Shown here: positions 53,558-64,000 of the stretch, in pieces
Position numbering within the stretch: the first letter of the stretch is position 1
Layout of the letters: each line of letters opens with the position of its first letter
Assembly (NCBI GenBank): GCA_027484605.1
Contig: JAIXSR010000041.1
Location: 1-64,000, forward strand
Reading direction: 5' to 3'
From: Hyphomicrobiales bacterium
GTDB lineage: Bacteria; Pseudomonadota; Alphaproteobacteria; Rhizobiales; Beijerinckiaceae
DNA: 64,000 nt
Program-made: the position numbers and the translations under genes
The notes under the pieces: model-generated
The model's input: the letters and a program-made list of their open reading frames with translations, nothing else
Database searches by the model: none
Told to the model about the DNA's origin: nothing

Positions 53558-55000
53558 ATGGCCGGGGAAGGAACCTATCCGCGCGACCTGATCGGCTATG
53601 GAAGGCGGCCACCGCATGCGCGCTGGCCGGGCGGGGCGCGGGTCGCCGTCCAGTTCGTGATCAATTACGAGGAAGGCGGAGAGAATTGCATCCTGCATGG
53701 CGATGCTGCTTCCGAGGCCTTCCTGTCCGAGATCGTCGGCGCGCAGGCCTGGCCCGGGCAGCGCCACATGAACATGGAATCGATCTACGAATACGGATCC
53801 CGTTCAGGGTTCTGGCGGCTGCACCGGATGTTCACCGAACGCGGCATGCCGGTCACGGTCTTCGGGGTGGCGAGCGCCATGGCCCGGCATCCCGAGGCGG
53901 TGCGCGCCATGGCGGAAGCGGGGTGGGAGATTGCCACCCACGGTCTCAAATGGATCGATTACCGCGATTTCACGCCCGAGGAGGAAGCCCGCCACATTGC
54001 CGAGGCGGTGCGGATCCAGCAGGAGATGACGGGCGAGCGGCCGCTCGGCATGTATCAGGGGCGCACTTCGGCGCAGACGCTCCGGCTGACCATGGCGGAA
54101 GGAGGCTTCCTCTATTCGGCCGACAGCTATGCCGACGAGCTGCCCTATTGGGTCAGCGGGCCGAACGGAACAGGCGGCGAAGGGCCGTTCCTGATGGTGC
54201 CCTATACGCTCGATGCGAATGACATGCGCTTCGCCACGCCGCAGGGCTTCAACAGCGGCGACCAGTTCTTCAGCTATCTCAAGGACAGTTTCGACCTGCT
54301 CCATGCCGAGGGCGAGACCGTGCCGAAGATGATGTCGATTGGCCTGCATTGCCGGCTTGTGGGCCGGCCCGGCCGGGCTGCGGCGCTCGCGCGGTTTCTC
54401 GACCATGTTCTCGCCCATGAGCAGGTCTGGGTGGCCACGCGCCTCGATATCGCGCGGCATTGGGTGATGACGCATCCCCCGGCCGGTGGCTGGCGGCCCT
54501 CGCAGCTCTCCCTGCCCCTGTTCCTGGCCCGTTTCGGCGGCGTGTTCGAGCATTCGCCCTGGGTCGCCGGGCAGGCCCATGCCGCGGGGCTCGATTCCCG
54601 TTGCGACATGCTGGACGGGCTGCATGCCGCCATGGTCCGGGCCATGCGGGCCGGCAGCCGCGCGCAGCAGGAAAGTCTCGTCCGGGCCCATCCCGATCTG
54701 GCCGGGCGGCTCGCGCTGGCAGGAGAACTCACCGTGGAATCGACGCAGGAGCAGGCCTCGGCCGGGCTCGACAGGCTTGCCCCGGAAGAACTCTCTGCCT
54801 TCACCGCGCTGAATTCGGCCTATCTCGCGCGGTTCGGTTTTCCCTTCATCATGGCCGTCAAGGGCCAGAACAAGGCGGCGATCCGCGCCGCCTTCGAGCG
54901 GCGGCTCGGCCATGATTCCACCACGGAATTCGCTACAGCGCTGGAGGAGATCGAGAAGATCGCCCGTTTCCGCCTCGCCGACATCCTGGAAAGCCGCTGA
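53558..55000 (+). CDS. Fused allantoinase (PuuE) and OHCU decarboxylase (UraD)
   Basis: A 480-residue fusion. Residues about 1-305 match the polysaccharide-deacetylase-type allantoinase PuuE ([34 protein letters not shown], cited as residues 9-42; [32 protein letters not shown]). Residues about 320-480 match UraD, 2-oxo-4-hydroxy-4-carboxy-5-ureidoimidazoline decarboxylase, with [13 protein letters not shown] (catalytic His), [11 protein letters not shown] and [17 protein letters not shown]. One chain therefore covers two successive steps from OHCU to allantoate. GGGAG precedes ATG 53558. Confidence 0.92.
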   Translation: MAGEGTYPRDLIGYGRRPPHARWPGGARVAVQFVINYEEGGENCILHGDAASEAFLSEIVGAQAWPGQRHMNMESIYEYGSRSGFWRLHRMFTERGMPVTVFGVASAMARHPEAVRAMAEAGWEIATHGLKWIDYRDFTPEEEARHIAEAVRIQQEMTGERPLGMYQGRTSAQTLRLTMAEGGFLYSADSYADELPYWVSGPNGTGGEGPFLMVPYTLDANDMRFATPQGFNSGDQFFSYLKDSFDLLHAEGETVPKMMSIGLHCRLVGRPGRAAALARFLDHVLAHEQVWVATRLDIARHWVMTHPPAGGWRPSQLSLPLFLARFGGVFEHSPWVAGQAHAAGLDSRCDMLDGLHAAMVRAMRAGSRAQQESLVRAHPDLAGRLALAGELTVESTQEQASAGLDRLAPEELSAFTALNSAYLARFGFPFIMAVKGQNKAAIRAAFERRLGHDSTTEFATALEEIEKIARFRLADILESR

Positions 55001-55002
55001 TC

Positions 55003-56589
55003 ATGACCGCCATTCCCGCCGACTGCTGGGCCGAACTGGACGCCCACAAGGCCCGCCTCGCACAGGACAGGACGATCGACCTCTTCGCCCGGGATGCGGA
55101 GCGCTTCGCCCGGCTGGCTGCGCCCTTCGAGGACATGTTGCTCGACCTGTCCAAATGCCGGGTCGACGAGACGGCGATGACGAGCCTCGTCGCCCTTGCC
55201 CATCATGCCGGCCTTGCCCAGGCCCGGCATGCCATGTTTTCCGGCGAGCCGGTCAACACGACGGAAGGGCGGGCCGTGCTGCATGTGGCCCTGCGCCAGC
55301 ATGACGGCACCCGGATGACCGGCGGCGCGGATGTCATGCCGGAGGTGCTGGCCACGCGGCAGGCCTGTTTCCGCTTCGCGGAGGGCATCCGGAACGGCAC
55401 GATCGCGTCGATCACCGGGGCGCCCTTCACCGATATCGTCAATATCGGGATCGGCGGCTCCGATCTCGGCCCGGCCATGGCGGTCGAGGCGCTCCGCCCC
55501 TGTCATGACGGACCGCGGGTGCATTTCGTGTCGAATGTCGACGGCGCCCATCTCGCCGATACCCTGCGCGGGCTCGAGCCGGCGCGGACGCTGGTCATCG
55601 TGGCCTCGAAGACCTTCACCACGATCGAGACCATGACCAATGCCCGCTCGGCACGCGAATGGATGGCCGCCGCCCTCGGCGAGTCGGCCATCGGGCAGCA
55701 TTTCGCGGCCGTCTCGACCGCGCTCGACAAGGTTTCCGCCTTCGGCATCCCGGCAGAGCGGGCCTTCGGCTTCTGGGACTGGGTCGGCGGGCGCTATTCG
55801 ATCTGGTCCTCGATCGGCCTGCCGGTGATGATCGCGATCGGAACGGCACGGTTCAGTGCCTTCCTGGCCGGAGCCGAGGCGATGGACCGGCATTTCGAAA
55901 CGGCGCCCCTGCGCCACAACCTGCCGGCCCTGCTGGGCCTGATCGGCGTCTGGCATCGCCGTGTCTGGGGCCATGCCAGCCGGGCCGTCATTCCCTATGA
56001 CCAGCGGCTGCACCGGTTTCCGGCCTATCTGCAGCAGCTCGACATGGAATCGAACGGAAAATCCGTCCGCAAGGATGGCAGCGCGGTCGATGGCACCACA
56101 GGCCCGGTCGTCTGGGGCGAGCCGGGCACGAATGGCCAGCATGCCTTCTTCCAGCTGCTGCATCAGGGCACGGATGTCATCCCGGTCGAGTTCCTTCTGG
56201 CCATCGAGGGGCATGAACCGGCTTATGCCCATCACCACCAGTTGCTGATGGCCAATTGCCTCGCCCAGTCGCAGGCGCTGATGGTCGGGCGAAGCCTGGA
56301 CGAGGCGAAGGGCAATCCCCACAGGGTCTTCCCGGGCAACCGGCCCTCGATCATGCTGCTCTATCGCAAGCTCGATCCCTATACGCTGGGGCGGCTGATC
56401 GCGCTCTACGAACACCGGGTCTTCGTCGAGGCGGCGATCTACGGCATCAATGCCTTCGACCAATGGGGCGTCGAACTGGGCAAGGAGCTGGCCACACGGC
56501 TGGCGGAGCCGCTGGCGAGCGGCCGTAACCTCGAGGCGCTTGACGCCTCGACGGCGGGGCTTATAGCGAGGATCAGAGGGGATCACTAG
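55003..56589 (+). CDS. pgi: Glucose-6-phosphate isomerase
   Basis: A 528-residue phosphoglucose isomerase linking glucose and fructose 6-phosphate. Family signatures: [16 protein letters not shown] near 146-161, [13 protein letters not shown], and the C-terminal [26 protein letters not shown], cited as a region (catalytic Glu/His/Lys set). Its ATG is two bases after the puuE-uraD stop, so it is likely to be co-transcribed with the urate genes, an unusual setting for a central-carbon gene. Confidence 0.95.
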   Translation: MTAIPADCWAELDAHKARLAQDRTIDLFARDAERFARLAAPFEDMLLDLSKCRVDETAMTSLVALAHHAGLAQARHAMFSGEPVNTTEGRAVLHVALRQHDGTRMTGGADVMPEVLATRQACFRFAEGIRNGTIASITGAPFTDIVNIGIGGSDLGPAMAVEALRPCHDGPRVHFVSNVDGAHLADTLRGLEPARTLVIVASKTFTTIETMTNARSAREWMAAALGESAIGQHFAAVSTALDKVSAFGIPAERAFGFWDWVGGRYSIWSSIGLPVMIAIGTARFSAFLAGAEAMDRHFETAPLRHNLPALLGLIGVWHRRVWGHASRAVIPYDQRLHRFPAYLQQLDMESNGKSVRKDGSAVDGTTGPVVWGEPGTNGQHAFFQLLHQGTDVIPVEFLLAIEGHEPAYAHHHQLLMANCLAQSQALMVGRSLDEAKGNPHRVFPGNRPSIMLLYRKLDPYTLGRLIALYEHRVFVEAAIYGINAFDQWGVELGKELATRLAEPLASGRNLEALDASTAGLIARIRGDH

Positions 56590-56603
56590 AATCAGGAGGC
56601 CCG

Positions 56604-57170
56604 ATGCTGGCGCTCTCTCCCCGGACCGTTCTTCTCCCCATCGATTTCCAGGAAGGCTTCTTCAGCCCGCGCATGCCGCCCCTCGGGGGCCGCGCGTTCG
56701 AACAGCAGGGCCTGGCGCTGATCGCTGCATGGCGCGCGAAAGGCTGGCCGATCATCCATGTCCGGCATGATTCCGCCGAACCGGGCTCGTGTTTCCGGCC
56801 CGGGGATCCCGGCAATGCGCTCCGGCCCGGATTCTCCCCGACCGAGGGCGAGCCGCTCCTGACCAAATCGGTCAATTCCGCCTTCCTCAATACCGATCTC
56901 GACCTGCGCCTGAAGCGCATCGGGGCGGATGGCGTCGTCGCCTTCGGCATCTCCACCGATATGTGCGTCTCGACCACGGTGCGGACAGGGAACAATCTCG
57001 GCTGGCGGATGATCGTGGCCGCAGATGCCTGCGCGGCCTTCGAGCAGAAGGATCTCGACGGCACGGTCCTGCCGGCGGCAGAGATCCATCGGTTCCATCT
57101 GGCAACCCTGCGCAATGAATTCGCCACCGTGGCCAGCACGGCGGAGATCCTGCGGGCGATCCAGGGCTGA
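56604..57170 (+). CDS. Cysteine hydrolase of the isochorismatase family
   Basis: A 188-residue isochorismatase-like hydrolase. The catalytic Asp is in LLPIDFQEGFF, Lys in LTKSVNSAF and Cys in STDMCVSTTVR. The family includes N-carbamoyl and amide-hydrolysing enzymes (nicotinamidase, ureidoacrylate amidohydrolase, N-carbamoylsarcosine amidase). Its place at the end of the urate operon, 14 bases after pgi, hints at a ureide-type substrate; this is inference only. Confidence 0.85.
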   Translation: MLALSPRTVLLPIDFQEGFFSPRMPPLGGRAFEQQGLALIAAWRAKGWPIIHVRHDSAEPGSCFRPGDPGNALRPGFSPTEGEPLLTKSVNSAFLNTDLDLRLKRIGADGVVAFGISTDMCVSTTVRTGNNLGWRMIVAADACAAFEQKDLDGTVLPAAEIHRFHLATLRNEFATVASTAEILRAIQG

Positions 57171-57195
57171 GCCTGCACGATATCGCCAAACGAAA

Positions 57196-57220
57196 AGGGC
57201 CGCGCTTGCGGCGCGGCCCT
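57196..57220. terminator. Bidirectional terminator between the hydrolase gene and pnp
   Basis: AGGGCCGCGC (57196-57205) pairs perfectly with GCGCGGCCCT (57211-57220). Flanking AAAA on the left gives a T run when read on the minus strand (pnp direction), and CGTTTCC follows on the plus strand. It sits between two convergent genes. Confidence 0.8.
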
Positions 57221-57245
57221 CGTTTCCTGTCCCGGTCGGGCGCGC

Positions 57246-59408
57246 TTACTCGGCGTCGCCCTCGGCAGCGCGGGCGGCGTCGCGCTCGGCCTTCTGCTTG
57301 GCTTCAAGATCCTCGCCGGTTTCCTGGTCGACGATCTTCATCGAGAGCTTGGTCTTGCCACGCTCGTCGAAGCCAAGGAACTTGACCTTCACCTTGTCGC
57401 CTTCCTTGACGACATCAGTGGTCTTGGCGACCTTGCGCGGGGCGAGCTGGGAGATATGGACCAGCCCGTCGCGCGCGCCGAAGAAGTTCACGAAGGCGCC
57501 GAAATCGGTCGTCTTGACGACGGTGCCGTCATAGATCTGGCCGACTTCCGGATCCGAGGCGATCGACTTGATCCAGTTGATCGCGGCCTTGATCTTCTCG
57601 CCTTCCGACGAGGCGACCTTGATCGTGCCGTCATCCTGGATGTCGATCTTGGTGCCGGTCTTCTCGGTGATCTCGCGGATCACCTTGCCGCCGGAACCGA
57701 TGACTTCGCGGATCTTGTCCGGGTTGATCTTGATGGTCTCGATGCGCGGCGCATACTGGCCGAGCTGGCCACGCGGCTGGGTGAGGGCTTCCGCCATCCT
57801 GCCCAGGATATGCATGCGCCCGCCCTTGGCCTGCGACAGCGCGACCCTCATGATCTCCTCGGTGATCCCGGCGATCTTGATGTCCATCTGCAGCGCGGTG
57901 ATGCCGTTTTCCGTACCGGCCACCTTGAAGTCCATGTCGCCGAGATGATCCTCGTCGCCCAGGATGTCCGAGAGGACGGCGAAACGCTCGCCCTCGAGGA
58001 TAAGGCCCATGGCGATGCCGGCCACCGGCGCCTTCAGCGGCACGCCGGCATCCATCATCGCGAGGCTCGAACCGCAGACGGTCGCCATCGACGAGGAGCC
58101 GTTCGACTCGGTGATCTCCGAGACGATGCGCATCGTGTAGGGGAATTCATGCTGCGCGGGCAGCATCGGGTGCAGCGCGCGCCAGGCCAGCTTGCCATGG
58201 CCGATCTCGCGGCGGCCGGGCGAACCCATGCGGCCGGTTTCGCCGACCGAATAGGGCGGGAAGTTGTAATGCAGCAGGAAGCGTTCCTTGCGGGTGCCTT
58301 CCAGCTCGTCGATGAACTGCTCGTCATCGCCGGTGCCGAGCGTCGCGACCACGAGGGCCTGGGTCTCGCCGCGGGTGAAGAGCGCCGAACCATGCGTGCG
58401 CGGCAGCATGCCGACTTCCGAGACGATCTGGCGGACATCGGTCAGGCCACGGCCATCGATGCGGCTCTTGGTGTCGAGGATGTTCCAGCGCACGATCTTG
58501 GCCTGGACTTCCTTGAACACGGTCTTGAGCTGTTCCTTGTCAACCTTCGCCTCGCCACCTTCCGGCGCGAGCGCGGCGAAGACCTTCGCCTTGGCGGCAT
58601 CGACCGCCTTGTAGCGGCCCTGCTTGTCGACGATCTTGTAGGCTTCGCGGAGATCGCCCTCGGCGACCTCGAGCACGGCCTTCTCGATATGCGAGAGATC
58701 GGTCGGGGTGAAGTCACGCGGTTCCTTCGCGGCCTTCTCGGCGAGGCCGATAATCGCGTCGATCACCGGCTGGAAGCCGGCATGGCCGAACATCACGGCG
58801 CCGAGCATGATTTCCTCGGAGAGCTGCTGGGCTTCCGATTCGACCATCAGGACAGCATCGGCCGTACCGGCAACGACGAGATCGAGGACCGAGTCCTTCA
58901 TCAGGTCGAGGGACGGGTTCAGCACGTATTCGCCGTTGATGTAGCCGACGCGGGCGCCGCCCACCGGGCCCATGAAGGGCACGCCGGAAATGGTCAGCGC
59001 GGCCGAGGCGGCGACCATCGCGACGACATCCGGATCATTCTCGAGATCGTGGCTCAGCACGGTCACAATGACCTGGGTCTCGTTGCGGTAGCCTTCGACG
59101 AAGAGCGGGCGGATCGGGCGGTCGATGAGGCGGGAAACCAGCGTTTCCTTCTCGGTCGGACGGCCTTCGCGCTTGAAATAGCCGCCCGGGATGCGGCCGG
59201 CAGCAAAGGCCTTTTCCTGGTAATTCACGGTGAGCGGGAAGAAGTCGATGCCCGGCTTCGGATCCTTGGCCGAAACGACGGTGGCGAGGACGGTGGTCTC
59301 GCCATAGGTGGCGAGAACGGCGCCATCGGCCTGACGGGCAATGCGGCCCGATTCAAGCGTCAGCGCGCGGCCGCCCCACTGGATGGTCTTGCGTTGGATA
59401 TCAAACAT
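57246..59408 (-). CDS. pnp: Polyribonucleotide nucleotidyltransferase (PNPase)
   Basis: A 720-residue PNPase degrading RNA phosphorolytically. Two RNase-PH domains (about 10-230 and 310-540) flank a helical domain; the KH domain ([20 protein letters not shown]) begins near 553 and the S1 domain ([28 protein letters not shown]) near 622. Family start [13 protein letters not shown] is at ATG 59408. It lies 268 bases downstream of rpsO and its leader contains two strong hairpins. Confidence 0.97.
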   Translation of the reverse strand: MFDIQRKTIQWGGRALTLESGRIARQADGAVLATYGETTVLATVVSAKDPKPGIDFFPLTVNYQEKAFAAGRIPGGYFKREGRPTEKETLVSRLIDRPIRPLFVEGYRNETQVIVTVLSHDLENDPDVVAMVAASAALTISGVPFMGPVGGARVGYINGEYVLNPSLDLMKDSVLDLVVAGTADAVLMVESEAQQLSEEIMLGAVMFGHAGFQPVIDAIIGLAEKAAKEPRDFTPTDLSHIEKAVLEVAEGDLREAYKIVDKQGRYKAVDAAKAKVFAALAPEGGEAKVDKEQLKTVFKEVQAKIVRWNILDTKSRIDGRGLTDVRQIVSEVGMLPRTHGSALFTRGETQALVVATLGTGDDEQFIDELEGTRKERFLLHYNFPPYSVGETGRMGSPGRREIGHGKLAWRALHPMLPAQHEFPYTMRIVSEITESNGSSSMATVCGSSLAMMDAGVPLKAPVAGIAMGLILEGERFAVLSDILGDEDHLGDMDFKVAGTENGITALQMDIKIAGITEEIMRVALSQAKGGRMHILGRMAEALTQPRGQLGQYAPRIETIKINPDKIREVIGSGGKVIREITEKTGTKIDIQDDGTIKVASSEGEKIKAAINWIKSIASDPEVGQIYDGTVVKTTDFGAFVNFFGARDGLVHISQLAPRKVAKTTDVVKEGDKVKVKFLGFDERGKTKLSMKIVDQETGEDLEAKQKAERDAARAAEGDAE

Positions 59409-59487
59409 GATCTGTCCTGTTCAGGCGCGCGACGGGTGCCGCTGCGCCGGGTAGCGCGCGCCGTCCGGCCTTCCGGCCGCGACGCGC

Positions 59488-59514
59488 GTGGTTTCAAAGA
59501 GGTTGGGAAACCAC
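59488..59514 (-). promoter_or_regulatory. Stem-loop in the pnp leader
   Basis: GTGGTTTC (59488-59495) and GAAACCAC (59507-59514) form a perfect 8-bp stem with an 11-bp loop about 80 bases upstream of pnp. In enterobacteria a leader stem of pnp is cut by RNase III and used in PNPase autoregulation; whether this stem acts likewise is inference. Confidence 0.5.
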
Positions 59515-59537
59515 CCGAATCCATGAGCAAGACGGCG

Positions 59538-59572
59538 GGACGCTTCCCCGGGCCCATGGCCCTGAAGCGTCC
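59538..59572 (-). promoter_or_regulatory. Strong stem-loop in the rpsO-pnp spacer
   Basis: GGACGCTTC (59538-59546) pairs perfectly with GAAGCGTCC (59564-59572), and the intervening sequence contains an inner GGGCC/GGCCC stem. No T run follows. It is the most stable structure visible in the spacer and may end part of the rpsO transcript or serve as a processing site. Confidence 0.5.
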
Positions 59573-59676
59573 GGCGATCCTGCCATGGCCTTCGCCTGTT
59601 TCCCGCGCCGGGCCGGCCCCCTGCCGGTCCGACGCGAGCAGAGGCGGCATGCGCCCCTGCCCGTTCTTTCGCCCGC

Positions 59677-59946
59677 TTAGCGGCGGATGCCGAGACGCTC
59701 GATCAGCGTCCTGTAGCGGGGCTCGTCCTTCTTCTTGAGATAGTCAAGAAGCGAACGACGCTGCGACACGAGCTTGAGCAGCCCGCGGCGCGAATGGTTG
59801 TCCTTCTTGTGCGTCTTGAAATGCTCGGTGAGCGTCGAGATACGGCTCGACAGGATGGCCACCTGCACTTCCGGCGAGCCGGTATCGCCCGCCTTGGTCG
59901 CATAGTCGGAAATCAGCGCAGACTTGCGCTCGGCTGTGATCGACAT
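59677..59946 (-). CDS. rpsO: 30S ribosomal protein S15
   Basis: An 89-residue S15, binding 16S rRNA helix 22 during 30S assembly. Highly conserved pieces [36 protein letters not shown] and [12 protein letters not shown] are intact. Located between truB and pnp as in most Proteobacteria. Confidence 0.98.
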   Translation of the reverse strand: MSITAERKSALISDYATKAGDTGSPEVQVAILSSRISTLTEHFKTHKKDNHSRRGLLKLVSQRRSLLDYLKKKDEPRYRTLIERLGIRR

Positions 59947-60106
59947 CGGATGCCTCCATGAGGTTCGAGAAACGGCCCGGCCGGGATGTCGTCCAGCAGG
60001 GTCAGAACAGACGCGTCAGCGCGTCGTGGCGGGAGCCTTGCCCCTGCCATGGCCGCGTGCATAGCAGGAAATTCGTGAAAAGCCAGCGAAAAGACCGGCA
60101 ATCGGC

Positions 60107-61051
60107 CTATCCGAGATTGAACACGCGGTGCGGGCGCAACTCGCCCTTGTCGATTTCACCGATGGCGATCAGCTCATGGCCGGCATGGACGGCGACGTGG
60201 CCGAGTGCTGTCGGCGCATCGCGGCCCCGGAGGATGACGCCCTGGCCGCGCTTGAGGCGCGCGGCATCGTGGCGCGAGACCTGCAGTTCCGCGAGTTCGG
60301 CGAGGCCGCGATCGACCGGCGCCAGCAGGGCGGCGACATGGGCTTCCTGTTCGGCCGGGTCGGGCAGCGTCCGGGTCAGATCATCCACCGCGATGAATTG
60401 CTCCTCGAGGAAGGGGCCGACACGGGTGCGGCGCAAAGCCGTGACATGGCCGAAACAGCCAAGGGCGCGGCCGAGATCGCGCGCGATGGCGCGGACATAG
60501 GTGCCCTTGCCGCATTCGGCCTGAAGGGTTGTCGAGTTGTCGTCATGGGCGACGATGGACAGGCTGTCGATCAGGACCTCGCGGGCCTCGAGTTCGACCT
60601 CCTCGCCATCGCGGGCGAGATCATAGGCCCGCTCGCCATCGACCTTGATTGCCGAGAATTTCGGCGGGACCTGCAGGATCGCGCCGGTGAAGCGCGGCAG
60701 CATCGCCTCGACCTCGGCGCGCGAGGGGCGCTGGTCAGAGGTGCGGGCCGGCGTGCCTTCGGTATCGTCGGTCGTGGTCTCGATGCCCCAGGTCACGGTG
60801 AAGCGATAGGCCTTCTTGCCATCCATCACATAGGGGACGGTCTTCGTCGCCTCGCCGAGCGCGATCGGCAGGCAGCCGGAGGCGAGCGGATCCAGCGTAC
60901 CGGCATGGCCGGCCTTCTTGGCGCGGAAGACGCGCTTCACGACGGCGACGGCATGGGTCGAGGTCATGCCGACCGGCTTGTCGAGGATCAGCCAGCCATG
61001 GACATCGCGCTTCTTCGGGCGCTGGCCCGGGGGGGGAGGGGTTTCGGTCAT
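60107..61051 (-). CDS. truB: tRNA pseudouridine-55 synthase
   Basis: A 314-residue TruB that makes pseudouridine 55 in tRNA T loops. The catalytic Asp is in [19 protein letters not shown] near 56. [14 protein letters not shown] near 20 is the family start motif, and [20 protein letters not shown] [15 protein letters not shown] is present later. It overlaps rbfA by four bases (ATGA, 61048-61051). Confidence 0.96.
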   Translation of the reverse strand: MTETPPPPGQRPKKRDVHGWLILDKPVGMTSTHAVAVVKRVFRAKKAGHAGTLDPLASGCLPIALGEATKTVPYVMDGKKAYRFTVTWGIETTTDDTEGTPARTSDQRPSRAEVEAMLPRFTGAILQVPPKFSAIKVDGERAYDLARDGEEVELEAREVLIDSLSIVAHDDNSTTLQAECGKGTYVRAIARDLGRALGCFGHVTALRRTRVGPFLEEQFIAVDDLTRTLPDPAEQEAHVAALLAPVDRGLAELAELQVSRHDAARLKRGQGVILRGRDAPTALGHVAVHAGHELIAIGEIDKGELRPHRVFNLG

Positions 61052-61500
61052 TCCGTCTCGGTTTTCTGGTCGTCACCGGCGGCAAGGTCGCGGCGGACGC
61101 GGTCATCGTGGAAGATCTTCTCGATCCGGGCCGCCTCGTCATAGCGGTCATCAACGCGGAATCGCAGTTCGGGTGAAAATTTCAGCTCGCGCAGGCGACG
61201 GGACACTTCGAGGCGAAGCTCCTTCGCGTTGCGGTTGAGCGCTGCCACCGCCTCGGCCTCGCCGGCTTCACCAAGGACGGTCTTGCCGCCGAGCGGCATG
61301 ACGAGCACCGTGCCGTGGCGCAGATCCGGCGACATGCGCACTTCCAGCACGGAAATCAGCATGCCCGAGAGGTCCGGATCATGGATATCGCCGCGCGCCA
61401 GCACTTCCGAGAGGACATGCCGGACCTGCTCGCCGACACGAAGCTGGCGCTGCGAAGGCTGGCCGGGATTGGGATTGGGACGAACCATGTTCCGCTCCAA
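61048..61500 (-). CDS. rbfA: Ribosome-binding factor A
   Basis: A 150-residue RbfA, a 30S maturation factor with a KH-like fold: [24 protein letters not shown] at about 21-44, [24 protein letters not shown] in the middle and [24 protein letters not shown] near 110-133, cited as regions. Translationally coupled to truB and 53 bases after infB. Confidence 0.94.
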   Translation of the reverse strand: MERNMVRPNPNPGQPSQRQLRVGEQVRHVLSEVLARGDIHDPDLSGMLISVLEVRMSPDLRHGTVLVMPLGGKTVLGEAGEAEAVAALNRNAKELRLEVSRRLRELKFSPELRFRVDDRYDEAARIEKIFHDDRVRRDLAAGDDQKTETE

Positions 61501-61553
61501 AAAGGAAAGGCCGGGTCAGCCCGGCCTCCCGCATGCTCAAGAGGCCCGGAGGG

Positions 61554-64000
61554 TCACAGCGTGCGCTGGATTTCCTCGACGCGGAAGCATTCGATGATGT
61601 CGCCCGCGCGCATGTCCTCGTAATTGGCGAAGGCCATGCCGCATTCCTGGCCGGACTGGACTTCCTTCACCTCGTCCTTGAAGCGCTTCAACGTCTTCAG
61701 CGTGCCTTCATGGACCACGACGCTGTCGCGGATCAGGCGCACCTTGGCACCGCGCTCGACCTTGCCGTCGGTGACGACGCAGCCTGCGATGTTGCCGACC
61801 TTGGTGATGTTGAAGACCTGCTTGATCTCGGCATTGCCGAGCATGGTCTCGCGCAGGGTCGGGGCCAGCAGGCCCGACATCGCCGCCTTCACGTCATCCA
61901 CGAGGTCGTAGATGATGTTGTAATAGCGGATCTCGACGCCGGCGCGTTCCGCGGATTCGCGGGCTTCCTTGTGCGCACGCACATTGAAGGCGAGCACCAC
62001 GGCGCCGGTCGCGTTGGCGAGGGTGATATCGGATTCGGTGATCCCGCCGACGCCGGTATGGAGGACGCGGGCGCGGACCTCGTCATTGCCGAGCTTCTCG
62101 ACCGAGGCCGCGATGGCTTCGACCGAGCCCTGAACATCGCCCTTGATGACCAGCGGGAATTCCTTGCGGCCCGCAGCATCCTTGGCCTGCTTCATGAGAT
62201 CGACCAGGCTGCGCGACTGGCCCGACCCGCGGGCGGCGGCCTGATCGCGCTTCTGGCGTTCGCGGTAATTCGTGATCTCGCGGGCACGGGCCTCGCTTTC
62301 GACCACGGCGACGCGATCGCCCGCTTCCGGGGCGCCCTGGAAGCCGAGGATCTCGACCGGCAGCGACGGGCCGGCTTCGGCCACGTTCTCGCCCTTGTCG
62401 TTGATGAGGGCACGGACGCGGCCCCATTGGGCGCCGGCCACGACGATATCGCCGGTGCGCAGCGTGCCGCGCTGGACCAGCACGGTGGCCACGGGACCAC
62501 GGCCGCGGTCGAGCTTGGCCTCGATGACGGAGCCTTCGGCGGCCCGTTCCGGGTTCGCCTTGAGTTCCAGCACTTCCGCCTGCAGCTGGATGATCTCGAG
62601 CAGCTTGTCGAGATTGAGCTTCTGCTTGGCCGAAACCTCGATTTCGAGCGTATCGCCGCCCATGCTCTCGACCTGCACATCGTGCTGGAGCAATTCGGTG
62701 CGCACGCGCTCGGGCTTGGCTTCCGGCTTGTCGATCTTGTTGATCGCCACGATCATCGGCACCTTGGCCGCCTTGGCGTGGTTGATGGCCTCGATCGTCT
62801 GCGGCATCACGCCATCATCCGCCGCCACGACCAGGATGACGATATCCGTCACCTTGGCGCCGCGGGCGCGCATGGCGGTAAAGGCCGCATGGCCCGGCGT
62901 ATCGATGAAGGTCACCTTGCCGCCGAGCGGCGTGGTCACCTGGTAGGCGCCGATATGCTGGGTGATGCCCCCGGCCTCGCCCGAGACGACATTGGTCTGG
63001 CGGATCGAGTCGAGAAGCGAGGTCTTGCCGTGGTCGACATGGCCCATGATCGTCACGACCGGGGCACGATAGACCATGGCGGAATCGCTGTCCGGCGTGT
63101 CGAACAGGCCTTCCTCGACATCCGCCTCGGCGACGCGCTTCACGGTATGGCCGAGATCCTCGGCGACGAGCTGGGCGGTATCCGCATCGATCACGTCGGT
63201 GATCTTGTGCATCTGGCCCTGCTTCATCAGGAAGCGGATCACATCGACCGCGCGTTCCGACATGCGGTTCGCGAGTTCCTGGATCGTGATCGTTTCCGGA
63301 ATGATCACCTCGCGGATGATCTTTTCCTTGGGCTCGTTATTGGCCATGCCCTTCATGCGCTGCACACGGCGCTTGAAGGCGGCCACCGAACGCTGGCGTT
63401 CATCCTCGTCCGAGGTGACGGAGGTGACGGTCAGCCGGCCGCGTGACTTCTCGGCCGCGCCCTTGGTGCGTTCCGGCTTGGCCGGGGCCGGCACCTTGAC
63501 GCCGCTGCCGCGGCGCACGCGGCCCTCTTCATCATCATCCGGACGCGGCGCGCGGGGCGGCACATTGCCGATCTCGCGCTTGGGCCGCATGTTCTCCAGT
63601 TCCTCGATCGGGGCAGCGCCACCGATCGGCGGACGGCTTCCCGGCGGGCGCGAACCCGGCGCCGGCGCCTGGCCGGGGCGGGGCGCGAAGCCGAGGCGGA
63701 CGGTGCCGGCAGGACGATCACCCTGGGGGCGGCCGCTGTCGAAACGCTGGCCTTCCGGGCGGGGGCCGTCACGGCGGATGCCATCCCGGGGCGGACCGCC
63801 CTCGCGGCGGAATCCACCTTCGCGCGGGGGAGCACCATCCTGCGGGCGACGATCACCGCCTTCGCCGGGACGGCCGAAGCGCGGGCCGTCGATCCGCGGC
63901 GGGCGCGCCCCGAAATCACGGGCGGGCCCAGCCGAACGCGGCTGGTCCGAGCGCATGCCGGGATTGGGGCGGGGTTCGTAGCGGCGGGTTTCCTGAGCCA
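61554..64000 (-). CDS. infB: Translation initiation factor IF-2, N-terminus beyond the window
   Basis: An open frame of 815 codons reaches the right edge without a stop in between, so the Met at 63956 is internal and not the start. The GTPase domain has [12 protein letters not shown] (G1), [10 protein letters not shown] (G2), DTPGHAAF (G3) and NKID (G4), then domains II-IV to RVEEIQRTL at the C terminus. The upstream, visible part is a long Arg/Gly/Pro-rich linker typical of alphaproteobacterial IF-2. Upstream neighbours (nusA, rimP) are expected beyond the edge. Confidence 0.95.
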   Translation of the reverse strand, partial: AQETRRYEPRPNPGMRSDQPRSAGPARDFGARPPRIDGPRFGRPGEGGDRRPQDGAPPREGGFRREGGPPRDGIRRDGPRPEGQRFDSGRPQGDRPAGTVRLGFAPRPGQAPAPGSRPPGSRPPIGGAAPIEELENMRPKREIGNVPPRAPRPDDDEEGRVRRGSGVKVPAPAKPERTKGAAEKSRGRLTVTSVTSDEDERQRSVAAFKRRVQRMKGMANNEPKEKIIREVIIPETITIQELANRMSERAVDVIRFLMKQGQMHKITDVIDADTAQLVAEDLGHTVKRVAEADVEEGLFDTPDSDSAMVYRAPVVTIMGHVDHGKTSLLDSIRQTNVVSGEAGGITQHIGAYQVTTPLGGKVTFIDTPGHAAFTAMRARGAKVTDIVILVVAADDGVMPQTIEAINHAKAAKVPMIVAINKIDKPEAKPERVRTELLQHDVQVESMGGDTLEIEVSAKQKLNLDKLLEIIQLQAEVLELKANPERAAEGSVIEAKLDRGRGPVATVLVQRGTLRTGDIVVAGAQWGRVRALINDKGENVAEAGPSLPVEILGFQGAPEAGDRVAVVESEARAREITNYRERQKRDQAAARGSGQSRSLVDLMKQAKDAAGRKEFPLVIKGDVQGSVEAIAASVEKLGNDEVRARVLHTGVGGITESDITLANATGAVVLAFNVRAHKEARESAERAGVEIRYYNIIYDLVDDVKAAMSGLLAPTLRETMLGNAEIKQVFNITKVGNIAGCVVTDGKVERGAKVRLIRDSVVVHEGTLKTLKRFKDEVKEVQSGQECGMAFANYEDMRAGDIIECFRVEEIQRTL

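Noticed and set aside
57456-59738. 760-codon plus-strand frame antisense to pnp
   Set aside because: PNPase on the minus strand is fully conserved; the antisense frame is Asp/Arg-rich shadow sequence.
61533-63446. 637-codon plus-strand frame antisense to infB
   Set aside because: IF-2 motifs are on the minus strand; the plus frame has shadow composition.
61554-63956. infB read as a complete 800-residue gene starting at 63956
   Set aside because: The frame remains open to the window edge and IF-2 in this group has a longer N terminus, so the gene is partial.
1-64000. CRISPR arrays, rRNA operons or insertion sequences
   Set aside because: No array of regularly spaced repeats, no rRNA sequence and no transposase gene was seen.

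Overview
The window is high-GC DNA from an alphaproteobacterium, most likely of the order Hyphomicrobiales (Rhizobiales). The evidence is gene order rather than any single marker: irr-like Fur regulator followed by fabA, fabB and fabI; lptC-lptA-lptB-rpoN-hpf-ptsN; rpsO-pnp beside truB-rbfA-infB; and an intracellular PhaZ-type polyhydroxyalkanoate depolymerase. No species can be named from the sequence alone. About 60 protein genes and two tRNA genes are supported, and the DNA right of about 5.9 kb is densely packed chromosomal backbone.

Left edge (1-5.8 kb): an integrated element ends at the 3' end of a tRNA-Leu(CAG) gene. Reading leftward from the tRNA, all on the minus strand, are a P4-type tyrosine integrase, an unrecognised protein, an AlpA-like excisionase/regulator, a winged-helix replication-initiator-like protein whose 3' end carries iteron-like repeats, about 0.9 kb without a recognisable gene, and then a large gene running off the window. 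That last gene has no stop for 607 codons. It encodes a NERD nuclease-like domain, a degenerate kinase-like domain (HRDL kept, the DFG position reads TGF) and the beginning of a second kinase-like domain. It is the best candidate here for a poorly described, possibly anti-phage, system; its remaining parts lie to the left of the window.

6-15 kb: an NDUFA9-like SDR, a 2-hydroxyacid dehydrogenase, an SH3-domain secreted protein, irr, then the unsaturated fatty-acid block fabA-fabB-DUF3303-fabI, a DsbA-like thiol oxidoreductase, a TauE/SafE permease coupled to a SAF-domain oxidoreductase.

15-33.5 kb: pyruvate carboxylase; a divergent FOXRED1-like oxidoreductase and ALDH7-type aldehyde dehydrogenase; a coupled CoA-transferase/ThDP-enzyme pair; a class A PBP; a Bcr/CflA-type exporter; a YgjP-type metallopeptidase; PhaZ; 3-methyladenine glycosylase I; a Nudix hydrolase; and a 2-keto-4-pentenoate-hydratase-like enzyme.

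33.5-42.7 kb: Lrp divergent from ornithine cyclodeaminase; a RpiR regulator divergent from a polar amino-acid ABC operon that has a zinc deacylase inserted between permease and ATPase genes; a YkuD protein lacking any histidine in its exported part; tRNA-Ser(GGA); MsrA; a YqhA-family membrane protein.

42.7-53 kb: nitrogen-PTS, sigma-54 and lipopolysaccharide-export genes, an RNase D, an extradiol-type VOC dioxygenase, and a pcaC-pcaH-pcaG-pcaB protocatechuate operon.

53-64 kb: a urate-degradation operon (uraH, a fused puuE-uraD) that continues into pgi and an isochorismatase-like hydrolase, then the translation/RNA-decay cluster pnp, rpsO, truB, rbfA and infB, the last cut by the right edge.
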